Below, piece after piece: positions 49,634-60,500 of a DNA stretch of 64,000 nucleotides. The DNA comes from Taeniopygia guttata (Eukaryota; Chordata; Aves; Passeriformes; Estrildidae), in the NCBI RefSeq assembly GCF_048771995.1, contig NC_133036.1:15965001-16029000 (forward strand), read 5' to 3'. A model generated the notes under the pieces. That model worked only from the letters and a program-made list of their open reading frames with translations. It searched no databases and had not been told where the DNA came from. Every line of letters starts with the position of its first letter. Position 1 is the first letter of the stretch. The position numbers and the translations under genes are program-made.

Positions 49634-52600
49634 GTGAGGGACGGGGCACCGGGGTGAGGGACGGGGCACCGGGCCGAGCACGGGGTGAGGGACGGGGCAT
49701 CGGGGCCGAGCACGGGGTGAGGGACGGGGCATCGGGGCCGAGCACGGGGTGAGGGACGGGGCACCGGGCCGAGCACGGGGTGAGGGACGGGGCATGGGGC
49801 CGAGCACGGGGTGAGGGACGGGGGCATCGGGGCCGAGCACGGGGCGAGGCAGCGGCCGACCCTCCGCCCGAAGCGCTTTCGGCGCCGCTCGGGGTCTGGA
49901 GGGGAAGAGGAGAGGCGTGTGTGTGACCGAGACCGGAGGACAGCGGGAGGAAGCCCGGCCGTGCCGGGGCTTTGCCTGCAAACAGCGCCGAGCGCAGCCC
50001 CGGCCCCGCCGCCGCCTCCCTCCGCTCCTGCCCTGGGAGGTTCGGCACACGAGCGTTCCTGCCCCGAACACTCACTGTTCCATGGATTGCCTTCCTCGCC
50101 TTTCCAGCCATCTCAGTTTTCAGAGCTGAAATGTTAGAATTCAGAATTTCAGAATTGTTAGGGCCGGAAGGAACTTCAGGAAATTATCCAGTCGAGCCTC
50201 TCACCAGGGCAGGGTGACCTGGAGCAGCTGACACAGGAGGTGTGCAGGTGGGTTTGGAATGTCTCCAGAGACAGAGACTCCACTCCCTCCCTGGGCAGCT
50301 GCTCCAGTGCTCTGCCACCCTCCGTGGAAAGAATTTCTTCCCCATGTTGAGGTAAAACTCGCGTTTTAGTTTATGGCCATTGCTCCTTGTCGTGCACTGG
50401 GCACCACTGAAAAGAGCTGGACACCACCCTCTGATACAGTCCATACATGGATTTATATGAAGTATCAGTTTTGTTGTTCCTGTGAAGGATCTAACCTGCC
50501 TCCAGCCAGCCCCATCTCCTGTCTCTGTGGTTTTCCATCCTGATTTCACACTTTTAATTGTTACCTGTAAAATCTGAGATGTTGCTTCCATATAGAGTTC
50601 AAGGGTTTTTTGGTTTTTTGTTACTTGTTTCTGAATAGTCACCAGTAATAGTGACTTGGAAGTTCGCCCCCTTTTGTTTTTCATATGTATTAGTTTTAAT
50701 GCACTTAACTCTTGTAGAACATCCCTTATTAACTTTTCATTGGTTTCAGGACTTAAACTTGATGATACCTGTGGGTTCCTTCCAACTCAGATTATTCCAT
50801 GATTCTGGGATTTCAGCTGCCATGCTGAGAATGTGTTACGTTTCATTTCACTCATCTTTAACTTGCTCAAATGGATTTAGAATGCTTTTGTCAGTTTTCT
50901 GGGCTTTGGAGAAGCCCATTATCCCAGACCTAAGGGGAAGGCCTCTTCCTGCCCCCAGCCACAGGAATCTGTGGATGGACCAGGAGCAGCTCACCCACTG
51001 TTGGCATGGCTGCGTTGAGGAGAGCAGAGGGCGGCACATTTATTGCTAGGGCAGCAGATTCCCGTTTCCAGGACCTCATCCATGGGCAGGCAGGTTTAGC
51101 AGGCAGGTTTATCTTCCATCAATGCTGCTGGAATATTTTAACTTTCTGTCCTGTGTGGAATGATTCTGGATTGTGATATTTTCTCTGGTCTCCTTCTTCA
51201 GGATCCTTCCGCTGATCCGTCGCAACAGGAAGCAAAGCAGAGGTATAAATGAGACTATTGAATTCTGGCCTTGCATCTAATAATTTTTAACCATTTACTC
51301 TTTTTTTTCCTTTTTTTTTTAATATTTAATTTCTTTAGAATGTTGCCCCACATTTGTTTTGTTGCTGGGAAAACCACCAAGAAAGGGATTGAAATGGATC
51401 AAAGTTTGGATGCAGGTGTGGCTCCCTTGCCATGACCATACTGCCTGAGCCCTGCTGGGTGGGAGGGCATGAGGAGAAAGCAGCAGCAGCTGATTTTTCC
51501 CGGGGGCTTGTCTGAGTTCAGTAACCTCGAGAGCTGCAGTGATACAGTCGGGTGCTCTGGGGAAGCATCATCCCTCCCACTGTCACAGAATCCTTGGCTC
51601 CTCAGGGGTGCTAGGAGTTAGTGATCTAAGTCTTGAATGCTAGCAGAACTCCTCCCAAACTAGTACTTTTGGGTTGGGTTTGGCTGTTATTGCAGGTGGA
51701 AGAGCCTTTCCCAGTTGATTTGATTTTTCTGGGAGACCTAATCCAGTTAAAAAGATGACACAAAATTATTTTTGTCGAAGCTCAGTGGGGGAAGCAGTGT
51801 TCAGTATTTGTGCTAATTTGGAAAATTGTAAACAAGTGTTTGAAGAGCTGACTTTGCACAGTCCAATTCTGTATCAACAAAAGTTTCATAAACTAAAGGT
51901 CCAGTTTTGCAGACACTTATAGCAAATATTTTAAATACATGGAGACTTAGTGAAATGTTCTAAATGAGCTTTGGTCTGCTTTTTGGAATTGCATGGGCAT
52001 TTCCTTGTGCCTGCTCTACCATACTGCCTTGGGGTGAATTCACATGGATAAATGTAGGATCTAAAGGGTAGCACAGCTTTTTTCTCCTAAAATGTAACTA
52101 TGAGCAGTGAGAAGGTGTAGGTATGAAACACCACCTTGATTTCTTGGAAGATGTTGCCAGCTATGTAACTTCAGCAATGGGAAATGGACATCCCCAGGAC
52201 AGGAAATGCTGTAAATGTAAATGGAAGGTTTGAAGTGACCTCAAGAAGCCACTTACACAAATCAAAAGTCTTCCATAGTTTGCCGTTCTTTCCATGTTAT
52301 TTTAGGTGCTTGAAATCCCACATTTAATGTGTGGTTCACTTTTCCTTACAGGGAAGCAGAGATAAGAAATACTATTTTAGCTCAAGTTCTTGATCAAGCA
52401 GCTCGTGCGAGATGTGAGTATCCAAGTAACCGCCTAATAAAAAATACTCATCTAAGTGACTCCTCAAAAGTGTGTTGTACAGAGGCCAGACTAGAAAAGT
52501 ACTGTTGTTGCTGAGAAGATAAAACTTGCAGCTTTTCAGCTGGCAATATCAGTGATTAGAAGGGAGAGGCTAATGAGTATCTGAATTATGTTAATGTTTT

Positions 52601-53587
52601 GGATTTTATTTTAATTAGTAGGAGGAGTTACATGGAGAGTCAAAGTTGTTTAATCAGAAGCAAATATTTAAAAGTAAGAAATATAACTGTCTTGTACCTG
52701 GCATAAATGAAAATGCCTTTTTCAATTTATTTCACGACCCTGGCATGAATAAGATTGTTTCCTAGGGACACTTCTCACTTTTTTGTTACTAGTGAGGGTA
52801 TTGCAGAATGTTCTAAACAGAAATGAACAGAGCCTGTTTTTGTTGCAGTAAGCAATTTAGCACTTGTGAAGCCAGACAAAGCAAAAGCGGTAGAGAATTA
52901 TCTTATACAGATGGCAAGATTTGGACAGCTAGCTGGAAAGGTCAGTATATTTCCTAATTATTTCTCACCTATATTTGTTTCTAAACCAAATTCACTCTAA
53001 AAAAAGATGTTTATAATAGATGCAAGTTAAATTAGCTGTAAATAGCTCCTAAATTCCATCAAAAACCTTTTGTAAAAAAGGAAATTGTGATGCAGTTGTT
53101 TGATACTAAGCATCTTTCAGAGTGTATTTATCCACATTTTGTTTGACTTTCCTAGGTATCAGAACAAGGTTTGATAGAAATTCTTGAAAAAGTGAGTCAG
53201 CAAACAGAAAAGAAAACAACAGTGAAGGTGAGTTTTTTTTTCCTAGATGTAATGTTGTATGAAGCAGAGCAGCAGAATTGCACGTGTGGGACCAGTTCAG
53301 GCTGGAACTTTGTCCTTCCCTGCTGAGCGCTGGGGCTCCATCAGAGCAGTCCTGCACAGCTCCTGGGGCCAACGTGGTGTGGGGCAGCCTGGCCCAGCTC
53401 TGTCTGTGCACTGACAGGGCCTGGGGCAGGTGTTCTGCCCAGGCAGTGCCTTCATTGCCACGGGCATGGACTGGGAAAGGCTTGTGCCAGCCTGCATTTA
53501 CATGACCCTTCAATTTTCACTTTATGTATTTCATTTTAGTTCAACAGAAGGAAAGTATTGGATTCGGATGAAGAGGATGATTATTAA
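49568..53587 (+). CDS. PDCD5: PDCD5, programmed cell death protein 5, complete, six exons
   Basis: PDCD5 is a small nuclear and cytosolic DNA-binding-family protein. It promotes apoptosis, stabilises the acetyltransferase TIP60 and binds the chaperonin CCT. Six exons (49568-49633, 51202-51242, 52352-52413, 52849-52940, 53156-53227, 53540-53587) join in phase to 126 residues; human has 125. Recognisable blocks are [72 protein letters not shown] and the acidic end LDSDEEDDY. All introns have GT/AG ends. It faces ANKRD27 tail to tail, the same arrangement as in human. The start codon has a strong context (GGCCATGG). Exon 1 and intron 1 are altered by a minisatellite that begins in the exon. Confidence 0.96.
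49622..49853 (+). repeat. 31-32 bp minisatellite copying the PDCD5 exon 1 splice donor
   Basis: The block GCCGAGCACGGGG recurs at 49622, 49673, 49705, 49737, 49768, 49799 and 49832, linked by GTGAGGGACGGGGCAYCGGG. The first block is the true exon 1 end. Donor-like GTGAGG occurs at 49634, 49654, 49685, 49717, 49749, 49780 and 49811; the last unit has GCGAGG instead. Only the first donor keeps PDCD5 in frame; reading on meets TGA at 49655. Confidence 0.95.
50135..50470 (-). mobile_element. CR1 retrotransposon 3'-end fragment in PDCD5 intron 1
   Basis: The plus strand shows GGCCGGAAGGAACTTCAGG, then CCACTCCCTCCCTGGGCAGC and GAAAGAATTTCTTCCCCATG, the reverse complement of a CR1 3' end. Confidence 0.8.
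50749..50812 (+). mobile_element. Short CR1 3'-end fragment
   Basis: The sequence ACTTGATGATACCTGTGGGT-like followed by TTCCTTCCAACTCAGATTAT and TCCATGATTCTGG is the terminal part of a CR1 element. Confidence 0.65.
51202..51242 (+). CDS. PDCD5: PDCD5 exon 2
   Basis: The exon encodes [13 protein letters not shown] plus two bases of the next codon. Acceptor TCCTTCTTCAG, donor AG|GTATAA. Confidence 0.92.
52352..52413 (+). CDS. PDCD5: PDCD5 exon 3
   Basis: The exon encodes [21 protein letters not shown]. Acceptor TTTCCTTACAG, donor GAT|GTGAGT. Confidence 0.95.
52849..52940 (+). CDS. PDCD5: PDCD5 exon 4
   Basis: The exon encodes [20 protein letters not shown] and [11 protein letters not shown]. 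Acceptor TTTTTGTTGCAG, donor AAG|GTCAGT. Confidence 0.95.
53156..53227 (+). CDS. PDCD5: PDCD5 exon 5
   Basis: The exon encodes [19 protein letters not shown] and KTTVK, 24 codons in phase 0. Acceptor GACTTTCCTAG, donor AAG|GTGAGT. Confidence 0.95.
53540..53587 (+). CDS. PDCD5: PDCD5 exon 6 with stop codon
   Basis: The exon encodes [15 protein letters not shown] and TAA. Acceptor TTTCATTTTAG. Confidence 0.95.
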   Translation, partial: FNRRKVLDSDEEDDY

Positions 53588-56556
53588 TACTACTGTAAGG
53601 CTGCCAAACAATAGCCTGGAAAAATGCTGTTAGCAGGCAGAATGCAAGATCTGAAAATGTTTACGCTTCTTGACTTTTTTTTATTATTATAATAAGGCCA
53701 ACAAATAACTTGTAAAATAAATCTGAGAAGGGGGATTTTATAACTTAAAGTTTTGTAGTATAAGAGGCCTGAGCAGTGTGGGGTTCCCCGTGGCTTCATT
53801 AGCATGAATGTTTTGTTGCCCTTTCCTCACTGTAAGCTCTGCTTTCAGCCACTGCACACACTTAACTTGCTGTTATTGGAGATCGCAAGCACAGGAGCCA
53901 AGTGAGACAGGGAACAGCCACGCAGAATTAAAGTCTGTCCAGACTCTGTCACAGAAGTGTTAGAAAGGAGATTCCCTGAGCCCCTGAAGGATGCCTGTCC
54001 AGCCAGTCACCGGCTCTCAAGTCCTTACTGGAAATTTAAAAATGAAGGTATCTAAATAGAGTTTGGATCAGGGGATTCCTATCAGGCAGTCTGTGTAAAG
54101 ATATGTTACCAGCAAACAGGTGAACTGTTCCCCTGTGAGTTCCTGGGCTTTCAAACAAAGCAAGTTAACTGTGTCATACACAGCACTGTTCAGACACTTG
54201 TCATTGTGTATTCTTACAACTACCTCCACTTTTATCCAAAGGCTGGAGTGTTTCTTACCTGGAAGAAAAAGACAGACCATTTCCCTAAACTCTGCAACTC
54301 CTGCATGCATAAAGTAAAACTGAACTTGTGCTGTACATTTATTCAAGAATATGGTTATGGAAATCAGTAGGATAAATACTGTAATGTGCTGACAAATTCT
54401 CCCACCACAACCCCCTTATCTGACATAATTTAACAGGATCGTGTATGATTCTAACTGCAGTGTTTTTTGGAACAGAATAAACTTGTTTTAAGTGAGCACT
54501 AGTGGGTGTGTTTTTCATCTTGTCTGAATGTAGGTAAAAATATTAAACAGTTGTTATTTTTGTTTCCTTTGGTTTAGACTGTGCATTTTGCTTCTCTGTG
54601 TTTGTAATTAGGATGCCTTAGCTTTAGTGATATCCTGAGTGTGCCAGATTTCTTCAGATTTACCACCCTTACTGAGTTTGAAGCCAAAGTTTGGTGAATT
54701 GACTTTTCTTATCTATATGGTTGAAAAATCTTAAGAATAATTTAGTTAAATGCATGCTACAATAAAACACAAGCAGAATTCTCACTCTGTAATTTGGAAA
54801 TCAGATCTTAATATCTGGATTATTCTTGCTACAGGTAAGGACCAATTACTTGGGGTCATCTTTATAGTGTCACAAGAAGGAAAAACCTGTTTTACCTCTT
54901 TCCTTTTTTGTCTTTTGACTTGTAGTAACTGAACATCCTTTTATTTATAATGTGAATGCAGACCTAGAAAAGGAGGTTATGTAAAGATGCTCAGTTTCAT
55001 TAACAGTTCTATTTTATACACCTCTGTGTATAAATCTGAAACCACATAACCTAATAAAGTTATCTGTAAATGTAGGAGGAAGGAAAGTCCAAGAGTAAAC
55101 ACAAGGTAAAGTCTCCAAATGCCTACAAAACCAAACAAGAAAATCTGTAATAGACTCAATGCTTGGACAAAAGCACTTAAAGAAAACAGCATTTTCAAGA
55201 GTTCTTTTACTCGTTTTTTCTTTCCATCATTTGGCACAAATCCAAGGCACATCAGAAAATCAGATGAACTCATAAATTATTAGAAAAATAAACACATTAC
55301 CCTCAAATCCAAATGCCATTTGACATTTTACTTCTTAGATTAAAAAGTTATCTGAAAAACCCAGCACTCTTATCTTCCGGCTTTGTATTTTGCCAGGTAG
55401 TTTACTAATACCACAGTTAAAAGAAAGAGAATTATCTATACAAATAGTTCATGAAATAAAATGCAAGGTGCATGTGATGAGGCAAGAATAAAAAAAATTC
55501 TGCACTGAAAAACCTGGCTTGTGCTATTTACAGCTTGTCCTCCTATAACCAAACAGTAGAAAATGAACTTCCAAACTAAGCAGCCACTTGGTAGTTCCCT
55601 GTGAGCTTTCAGTTCTTCAGTGGTCTCCCCTGGTAATGGGGCAGGATTTGGCCTATTCCAGCCAGTGCTCACTGATGTGAGAAGTACCTTTCATAGTGGG
55701 AATTTCACCTTTTTAATAGCAGTCCAGAGCAGGCTCTGAAGCCGTTTTGTGTGTGGATGTTGCCCGGGATCAGAATCATGAATACTTGTGCATTTTTGCA
55801 TTACTTCCTTTAGAGGAGGGAAAAAGCAACTCAAATGCATGCTACAATAAAACACAAGCAAGCACCTTGTGCTTACTTCTGCTTTTTTATTAGGCTGTGA
55901 ACAGCAAGTCCAAAGTTTAGGTTTGTCAAGAGCTCCGCACTTTTTCCCCAGTATATTGGCTCCTCTGTAAGAACGTGATGTTGCAGCTCCAGTACAGGGG
56001 AGCATTGCTGAGATATTAGCAAGGATTGCATCCCCTCACATTAGTAATGCAGATGTTACGGACATTGTTTGTCCAGCTACTGAAATATACAGAAATATAT
56101 ACTATAATGGTTTGTAATGTTACAATAAAAATAGAGACATTTCAATTACCTCTGGCAATAAATACCTTGTTATCCAATATATCTTTTTATATATATAAAT
56201 ATATTTATATTTAATTCTCAATGTAGTGATAAAAACTGAAAATGCAAAAATTATTCAAAGACTTTTAAAACAAAGTGGGTGGCTGAAAAATACAATACAG
56301 GATTTCATTTGGTTTACTGTTACATAGAACTTTTTAATAAGTGCTGAATAGAATAGGAAAGTAATTTTGCTGTCTTCATCTCCCTTACATCCCTGTTAGT
56401 GAGATCAGTAATGATCTGGCTGTGTGGTCACCTCCTGCATGAACAGAGGAGTTGGGCCCCAGGGTGCCAGAACATTCCAGCTGTGCTGCAGAGCCTGTGC
56501 CTGCCCTGAACTGGCTGTGTGACATCTGAGCGCTGCTGAAATTCAGAGCACCGACC
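53588..56556. other. Intergenic region and 3' UTRs between PDCD5 and ANKRD27
   Basis: This stretch holds the 3' ends of both convergent genes. For PDCD5 the poly(A) signal candidates AATAAA lie at 53716-53721 and 54476-54481. For ANKRD27 a minus-strand AATAAA lies at 55891-55886, which would give a 3' UTR of about 0.7 kb. Two exact 28-bp copies occur at 54748 and 55833. No other gene is seen. Confidence 0.55.
53716..53721 (+). terminator. Candidate PDCD5 poly(A) signal
   Basis: AATAAA lies 129 bases past the PDCD5 stop codon. A second AATAAA at 54476-54481 could end a longer transcript. Confidence 0.5.
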
Positions 56557-57561
56557 TCAGCTTCGGCCTTCCGCGCCCGCGCCGTGCCAGTCCCGGGAGC
56601 GCGGCACGGCGGGTCCGGCCGGGCTGCGGGAGCATCCCTCCCTGCCCGGGCTGCGGGAGCATCCCTCTCTGCCCTGGCTGCAGGAGCATCCCTCGCTGCC
56701 CGGGCTGCGGGAGCCTCCCTCGCTGCCCGGGCTGCGGGAGCATCCCTCGCTGCCCGGGCTGCGGGAGCATCCCTCGCTGCCCGGGCTGCGGGAGCATCCC
56801 TCATTGCCCGGGCTGCGGGAGCATCCCTCCCTGCCCGGGCTGCGGGAGCCTCCCTCGCTGCCCGGGCTGCGGGAGCATCCCTCCCTGCCCGGGCTGCGGG
56901 AGCATCCCTCACTGCCCGGGCTGCGGGAGCATCCCTCTCTGCCCAGGCTGCAGGAGCCTCCCTCACTGCCCGGGCTGCAGGAGCATCCCTCCCTGCCCGG
57001 GCTGCGGGAGCATCCCTCCCTGCCCGGGCTGCGGGAGCCTCCCTCACTGCCCGGGCTGCGGGAGCATCCCTCCCTGCCCGGGCTGCGGGAGCATCCCTCA
57101 TTGCCCGGGCTGCGGGAGCCTCCCTCACTGCCCGGGCTGCAGGAGCATCCCTCGCTCCCCGGGCTGCGGGAGCCTCCCTCACTGCCCGGGCTGCAGGAGC
57201 ATCCCTCCCTGCCCGGGCTGCGGGAGCCTCCCTCACTGCCCGGGCTGCGGGAGCATCCCTCATTGCCCGGGCTGCGGGAGCATCCCTCATTGCCCGGGCT
57301 GCGGGAGCATCCCTCATTGCCCGGGCTGCGGGAGCCTCCCTCACTGCCCGGGCTGCAGGAGCCTCCCTCGCTGCCCTGTGCTGGCAGCGGCACGGTGACC
57401 GTGTGTCTGCGCTGCGTTAACCTGCTCCTGTGAGGAGCCGCCGTGCCGTCATCATCTTCCACAAACTCACCGCTGCACCCCGAGACAGGCACCTCACCTG
57501 TGCTCTGCTCCAGCATTCCAACCGATTTTAGTTTGCTTTTATCAAAGCTTTTAATAGCCAT
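56557..57561 (-). CDS. ANKRD27: ANKRD27 last exon with 28-unit repeat tail
   Basis: The exon runs from the acceptor CCCCTCACAG through MAIKSFDKSKLKSVGMLEQS, an acidic patch EFVEDDDG and RLTQRRHTVTV, which matches the RRHTV near the human C-terminus. It then enters 28 copies of a 9-residue unit (consensus GSEGCSRSP, with R or N at position 2 and G at position 5) and ends with 20 unique residues and TGA at 56559-56557. From memory the human protein ends about 35 residues after RRHTV. The repeat stays open in other frames as well, so the frame is fixed by the splice phase and by RRHTV. Whether all of it is translated should be considered probable, not proven. Confidence 0.8.
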   Translation of the reverse strand: MAIKSFDKSKLKSVGMLEQSTGEVPVSGCSGEFVEDDDGTAAPHRSRLTQRRHTVTVPLPAQGSEGGSCSPGSEGGSRSPGNEGCSRSPGNEGCSRSPGNEGCSRSPGSEGGSRSPGREGCSCSPGSEGGSRSPGSEGCSCSPGSEGGSRSPGNEGCSRSPGREGCSRSPGSEGGSRSPGREGCSRSPGREGCSCSPGSEGGSCSLGREGCSRSPGSEGCSRSPGREGCSRSPGSEGGSRSPGREGCSRSPGNEGCSRSPGSEGCSRSPGSEGCSRSPGSEGGSRSPGSEGCSCSQGREGCSRSPGREGCSRSPAGPAVPRSRDWHGAGAEGRS

Positions 57562-60500
57562 CTGTGAGGGGAGAGAAATGGTATGTTAAAAGCATTATCT
57601 ATTATATTATATATCTCTTCATTAAGAAGGAAAATTAATATATTATTTCTTGAACATTATTATCACATGAATTTCATGACACTGAGAACACAGTCAAGAT
57701 TAGCATACTTTGTAAGAGAGTAATTATATTTGGGCTACATATGAGAAAACAAGAAGCCAGCCTGCCCCAGGCTACACACACATCAGTACCAGACCTGAGA
57801 ACAACAGACATTCCAAAACTTATTTTCACCTCACTATCCCATCAGCATCCCAACTCTAGTTCTAAACACCGTTTGTAGTGCAAGTCTCAATGCACTTGAA
57901 ATTAACAGCCATTTCTTTTTACTATTAAGAAAAGTGGAAGTAGTAACAGACAGGGTCACCCAGGGATTGCTGAAGGCAAAGGCAGTTTTCCCTGCTTCCA
58001 GAGGTCACCTGTCAGGGAAGAGACACCCACCCTCCCCACCCCTTAGTTCCTCTTTCTCGTTCTTCCAAATATTCGTATCTTCCATTTCCACACCTGCTCC
58101 TGTTTCTGCTGTACAGAGTGGGTGCCTGGCCTGGATTACTGGCCACTCTGCAAATGTTAAAATAACCAGAAGAAATAAAGATAATGCAAGCATGCTAATG
58201 ACAGATCTAAGACAAGAACAAAAGGAGAAAGTAGCTTTTTTACTGAAATAATGCCAACAATCTCTAAAAAGCTGCAGACAGAGGTTATTTAAATCCACAT
58301 TTAAATCCACTAACAATTCAGAGCTGTATGGACTCATGAATTAGTTCAGCCACAGCTGTATGAACTCACAACCACAGAACAGGGCTGGAGTGCTCTGTAT
58401 CAGGGTCACATACTAGTTTTCTGACACCTGTGTACTGAAATGACATACTGCCTTCTGTGATCCACAGTTATAAAATGTAAATCCCAAGTTATATAGTGAA
58501 ATATTATCATTTAGAAAGAATTATTAAAATATTACAGCTTTATAGAATTAATATTCTCAAGGCTTTTGGCAAATAGTCTTCTAAGGGCTGTAGGAAAAGG
58601 AAGAGTATCTCATTTTCCAGAAGGACATGAGCTGCAGAGTCTGCATTTCCATAGCTGTGCCAGATGGGCAGCTGCTGGACTAACCTGGTACAAACTGTTT
58701 CGTTTCGGACAGATAATTTTTCTCTGATTCAGTGTTCTGAAATGGCCCAGCAGAAGATGCAATGAGAGTCAAAGCCAGTGTAAAGGAGGCAGAACGAGCA
58801 CAAGCTCTGGGGAAGGCAGCATCCAGCAGCTGGTGTGGGTGGGTGTCACTGCACCCCAAGCAGAGGTGAATCTATTACGTACAACTCTGTCACAGCTGAC
58901 AGTGCAACATGCAGTTTGCTGTCACTCTTGCAAACAGCCTCCTCTTACAAGCAGACTTAAAGCAAACTCTAATTTCAATCTACTGAAAAATGTCTCTTGC
59001 CAAAGCAAGCTACAGCTCCAAGACGCTGCAGTTTTTCAGTTCTAGGTTTTGCTGGACAGGACACAGAAAACAAGACAAGTTTTCTCTTCAGCCTGCAGTA
59101 AGACGCTTAAGAAATTGAAAAGAATGAAGTGTTCAAGAGGTGTCATAGAAGCACCACTGAAGTTTGAACAATGATGAAACGAGCAATTTGGCAAACAGGT
59201 CAGAACTTGTGTGATTCAATTACCATCACCAGTAAACTTTCTCTGTACCAGAGATTAAAAAAAACATGTACCCAGCATAATAGCAGAGCAACAAACATAA
59301 CTGCTGTAATATAAGAATAATCTGAGCAAGTGTTTCCACTTACCTGGTGCAGTAAGTGACAGTCAAAATTAGGGACACTTTTATCTCTTGTTATTGTTCT
59401 CCGTAAGTGTTTTTCTCTGAAAAAGATTTTAAGAAATCAAAGAAATTAAAATGTCTTCACATAAGCCTTTTATAAAGGACTCTCTCTCAGAAGCTCCACA
59501 AGGTGGAACCGTCTCACCAGAAACAGACATCTCCCTGACACCACCTTCCCAGAATTGCAGCCTATTTGTATTCCCTGTATTTTACTATGGAATATACATT
59601 AGGGCTTAAAAAGATATTGAGCAAAACCCAAGCAATGAGTGAACACCACTACAGTATATTTAAGCAGTCTGATTCTGAAATGCTTAACTGATGGTACACA
59701 AGTATTAGTGCAATCCCAGTTTTAGATACATTTTCCCTCCCTCCCCACCCCAGTGAGCTTGTCATGCCCAGAACATCTGCCTGGGGATGTGACAATGCCA
59801 GCCCTGCAGGATTAACATCCACTGGCACACCACCATGTCATGGGTAACCACCCCAGACCCATTTTGGGACTTAGCAGCTGCACTTCACCTTTGCTTATGG
59901 GAAAAAACAAACACACTCTGAGCAGGCTTCTCTGCTTACTTGTTAAATCTGTTAATTGATTGGACCAGTTGAAGTTGTCTGCTTATGGGATCATCGGCTT
60001 CCTTACAGGGCTTAGGGTGCACTGGGGGTTTAAAAGAACAGGCAGCTAAAATTACAACTGGGTCTCACTTAGGAATTAAAAAACACAGTTGTGATTTTAA
60101 ATTGAACATAAAACTGTAACAGTGCTAACTTGAATTAGAGTGGTGATTTGTCTTTTGAAATTTTAAAAACTTTTAAGTTGCAGAAGTAACCATTCTTCCT
60201 CAGATTATTACAACTGGCCAAGCTTCTGAAAAGACTATAATTCTGGACTTTGAGGCCCCAAATGCCAGTTTTTACCAACCTGAATTAAAACAGAGATGCT
60301 AAACCACCTCTTCATTAGTATTATTCACTCGTATCTTCTATTGCTCTTTTAGAACTATTCAAAACATTTGAAAAAACTATCCTCAATTTTAGGTGTCAGC
60401 ACGCTGTGATTAATTGTGATTTTCTATTAACCAGACATTCGCAATCTTTCTGAGGGAAGGAAGCAAGAGTTACTTTGAAAACTCATGGGTGCTGAAATGG

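Larger units (their letters stand above)
49854..51201. other. Rest of PDCD5 intron 1
   Basis: The first 200 bases are CpG-rich and continue the promoter-side CpG island. The rest holds a CR1 fragment (50135-50470) and a short CR1 3' end (50749-50812). Confidence 0.7.
51243..53539. other. PDCD5 introns 2-5
   Basis: These are ordinary introns with GT/AG ends (51243-52351, 52414-52848, 52941-53155, 53228-53539). I see no nested gene or recognisable mobile element. Confidence 0.6.

Noticed and set aside
49198..49752. Possible N-terminally extended PDCD5 from an upstream plus-strand frame
   Set aside because: The frame runs through a CR1 fragment and the promoter and is not the MADEEL frame. The ATG at 49568 matches the family start.
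53106..53513. Minus-strand frame of 135 codons overlapping PDCD5 exon 5 and intron 5
   Set aside because: It overlaps a verified coding exon on the other strand and shows no recognisable domain.
56584..57433. Alternative frames through the 27-bp array, on both strands
   Set aside because: Only the minus-strand frame entered from the ANKRD27 acceptor at 57561 carries conserved residues (RRHTV) before the array.
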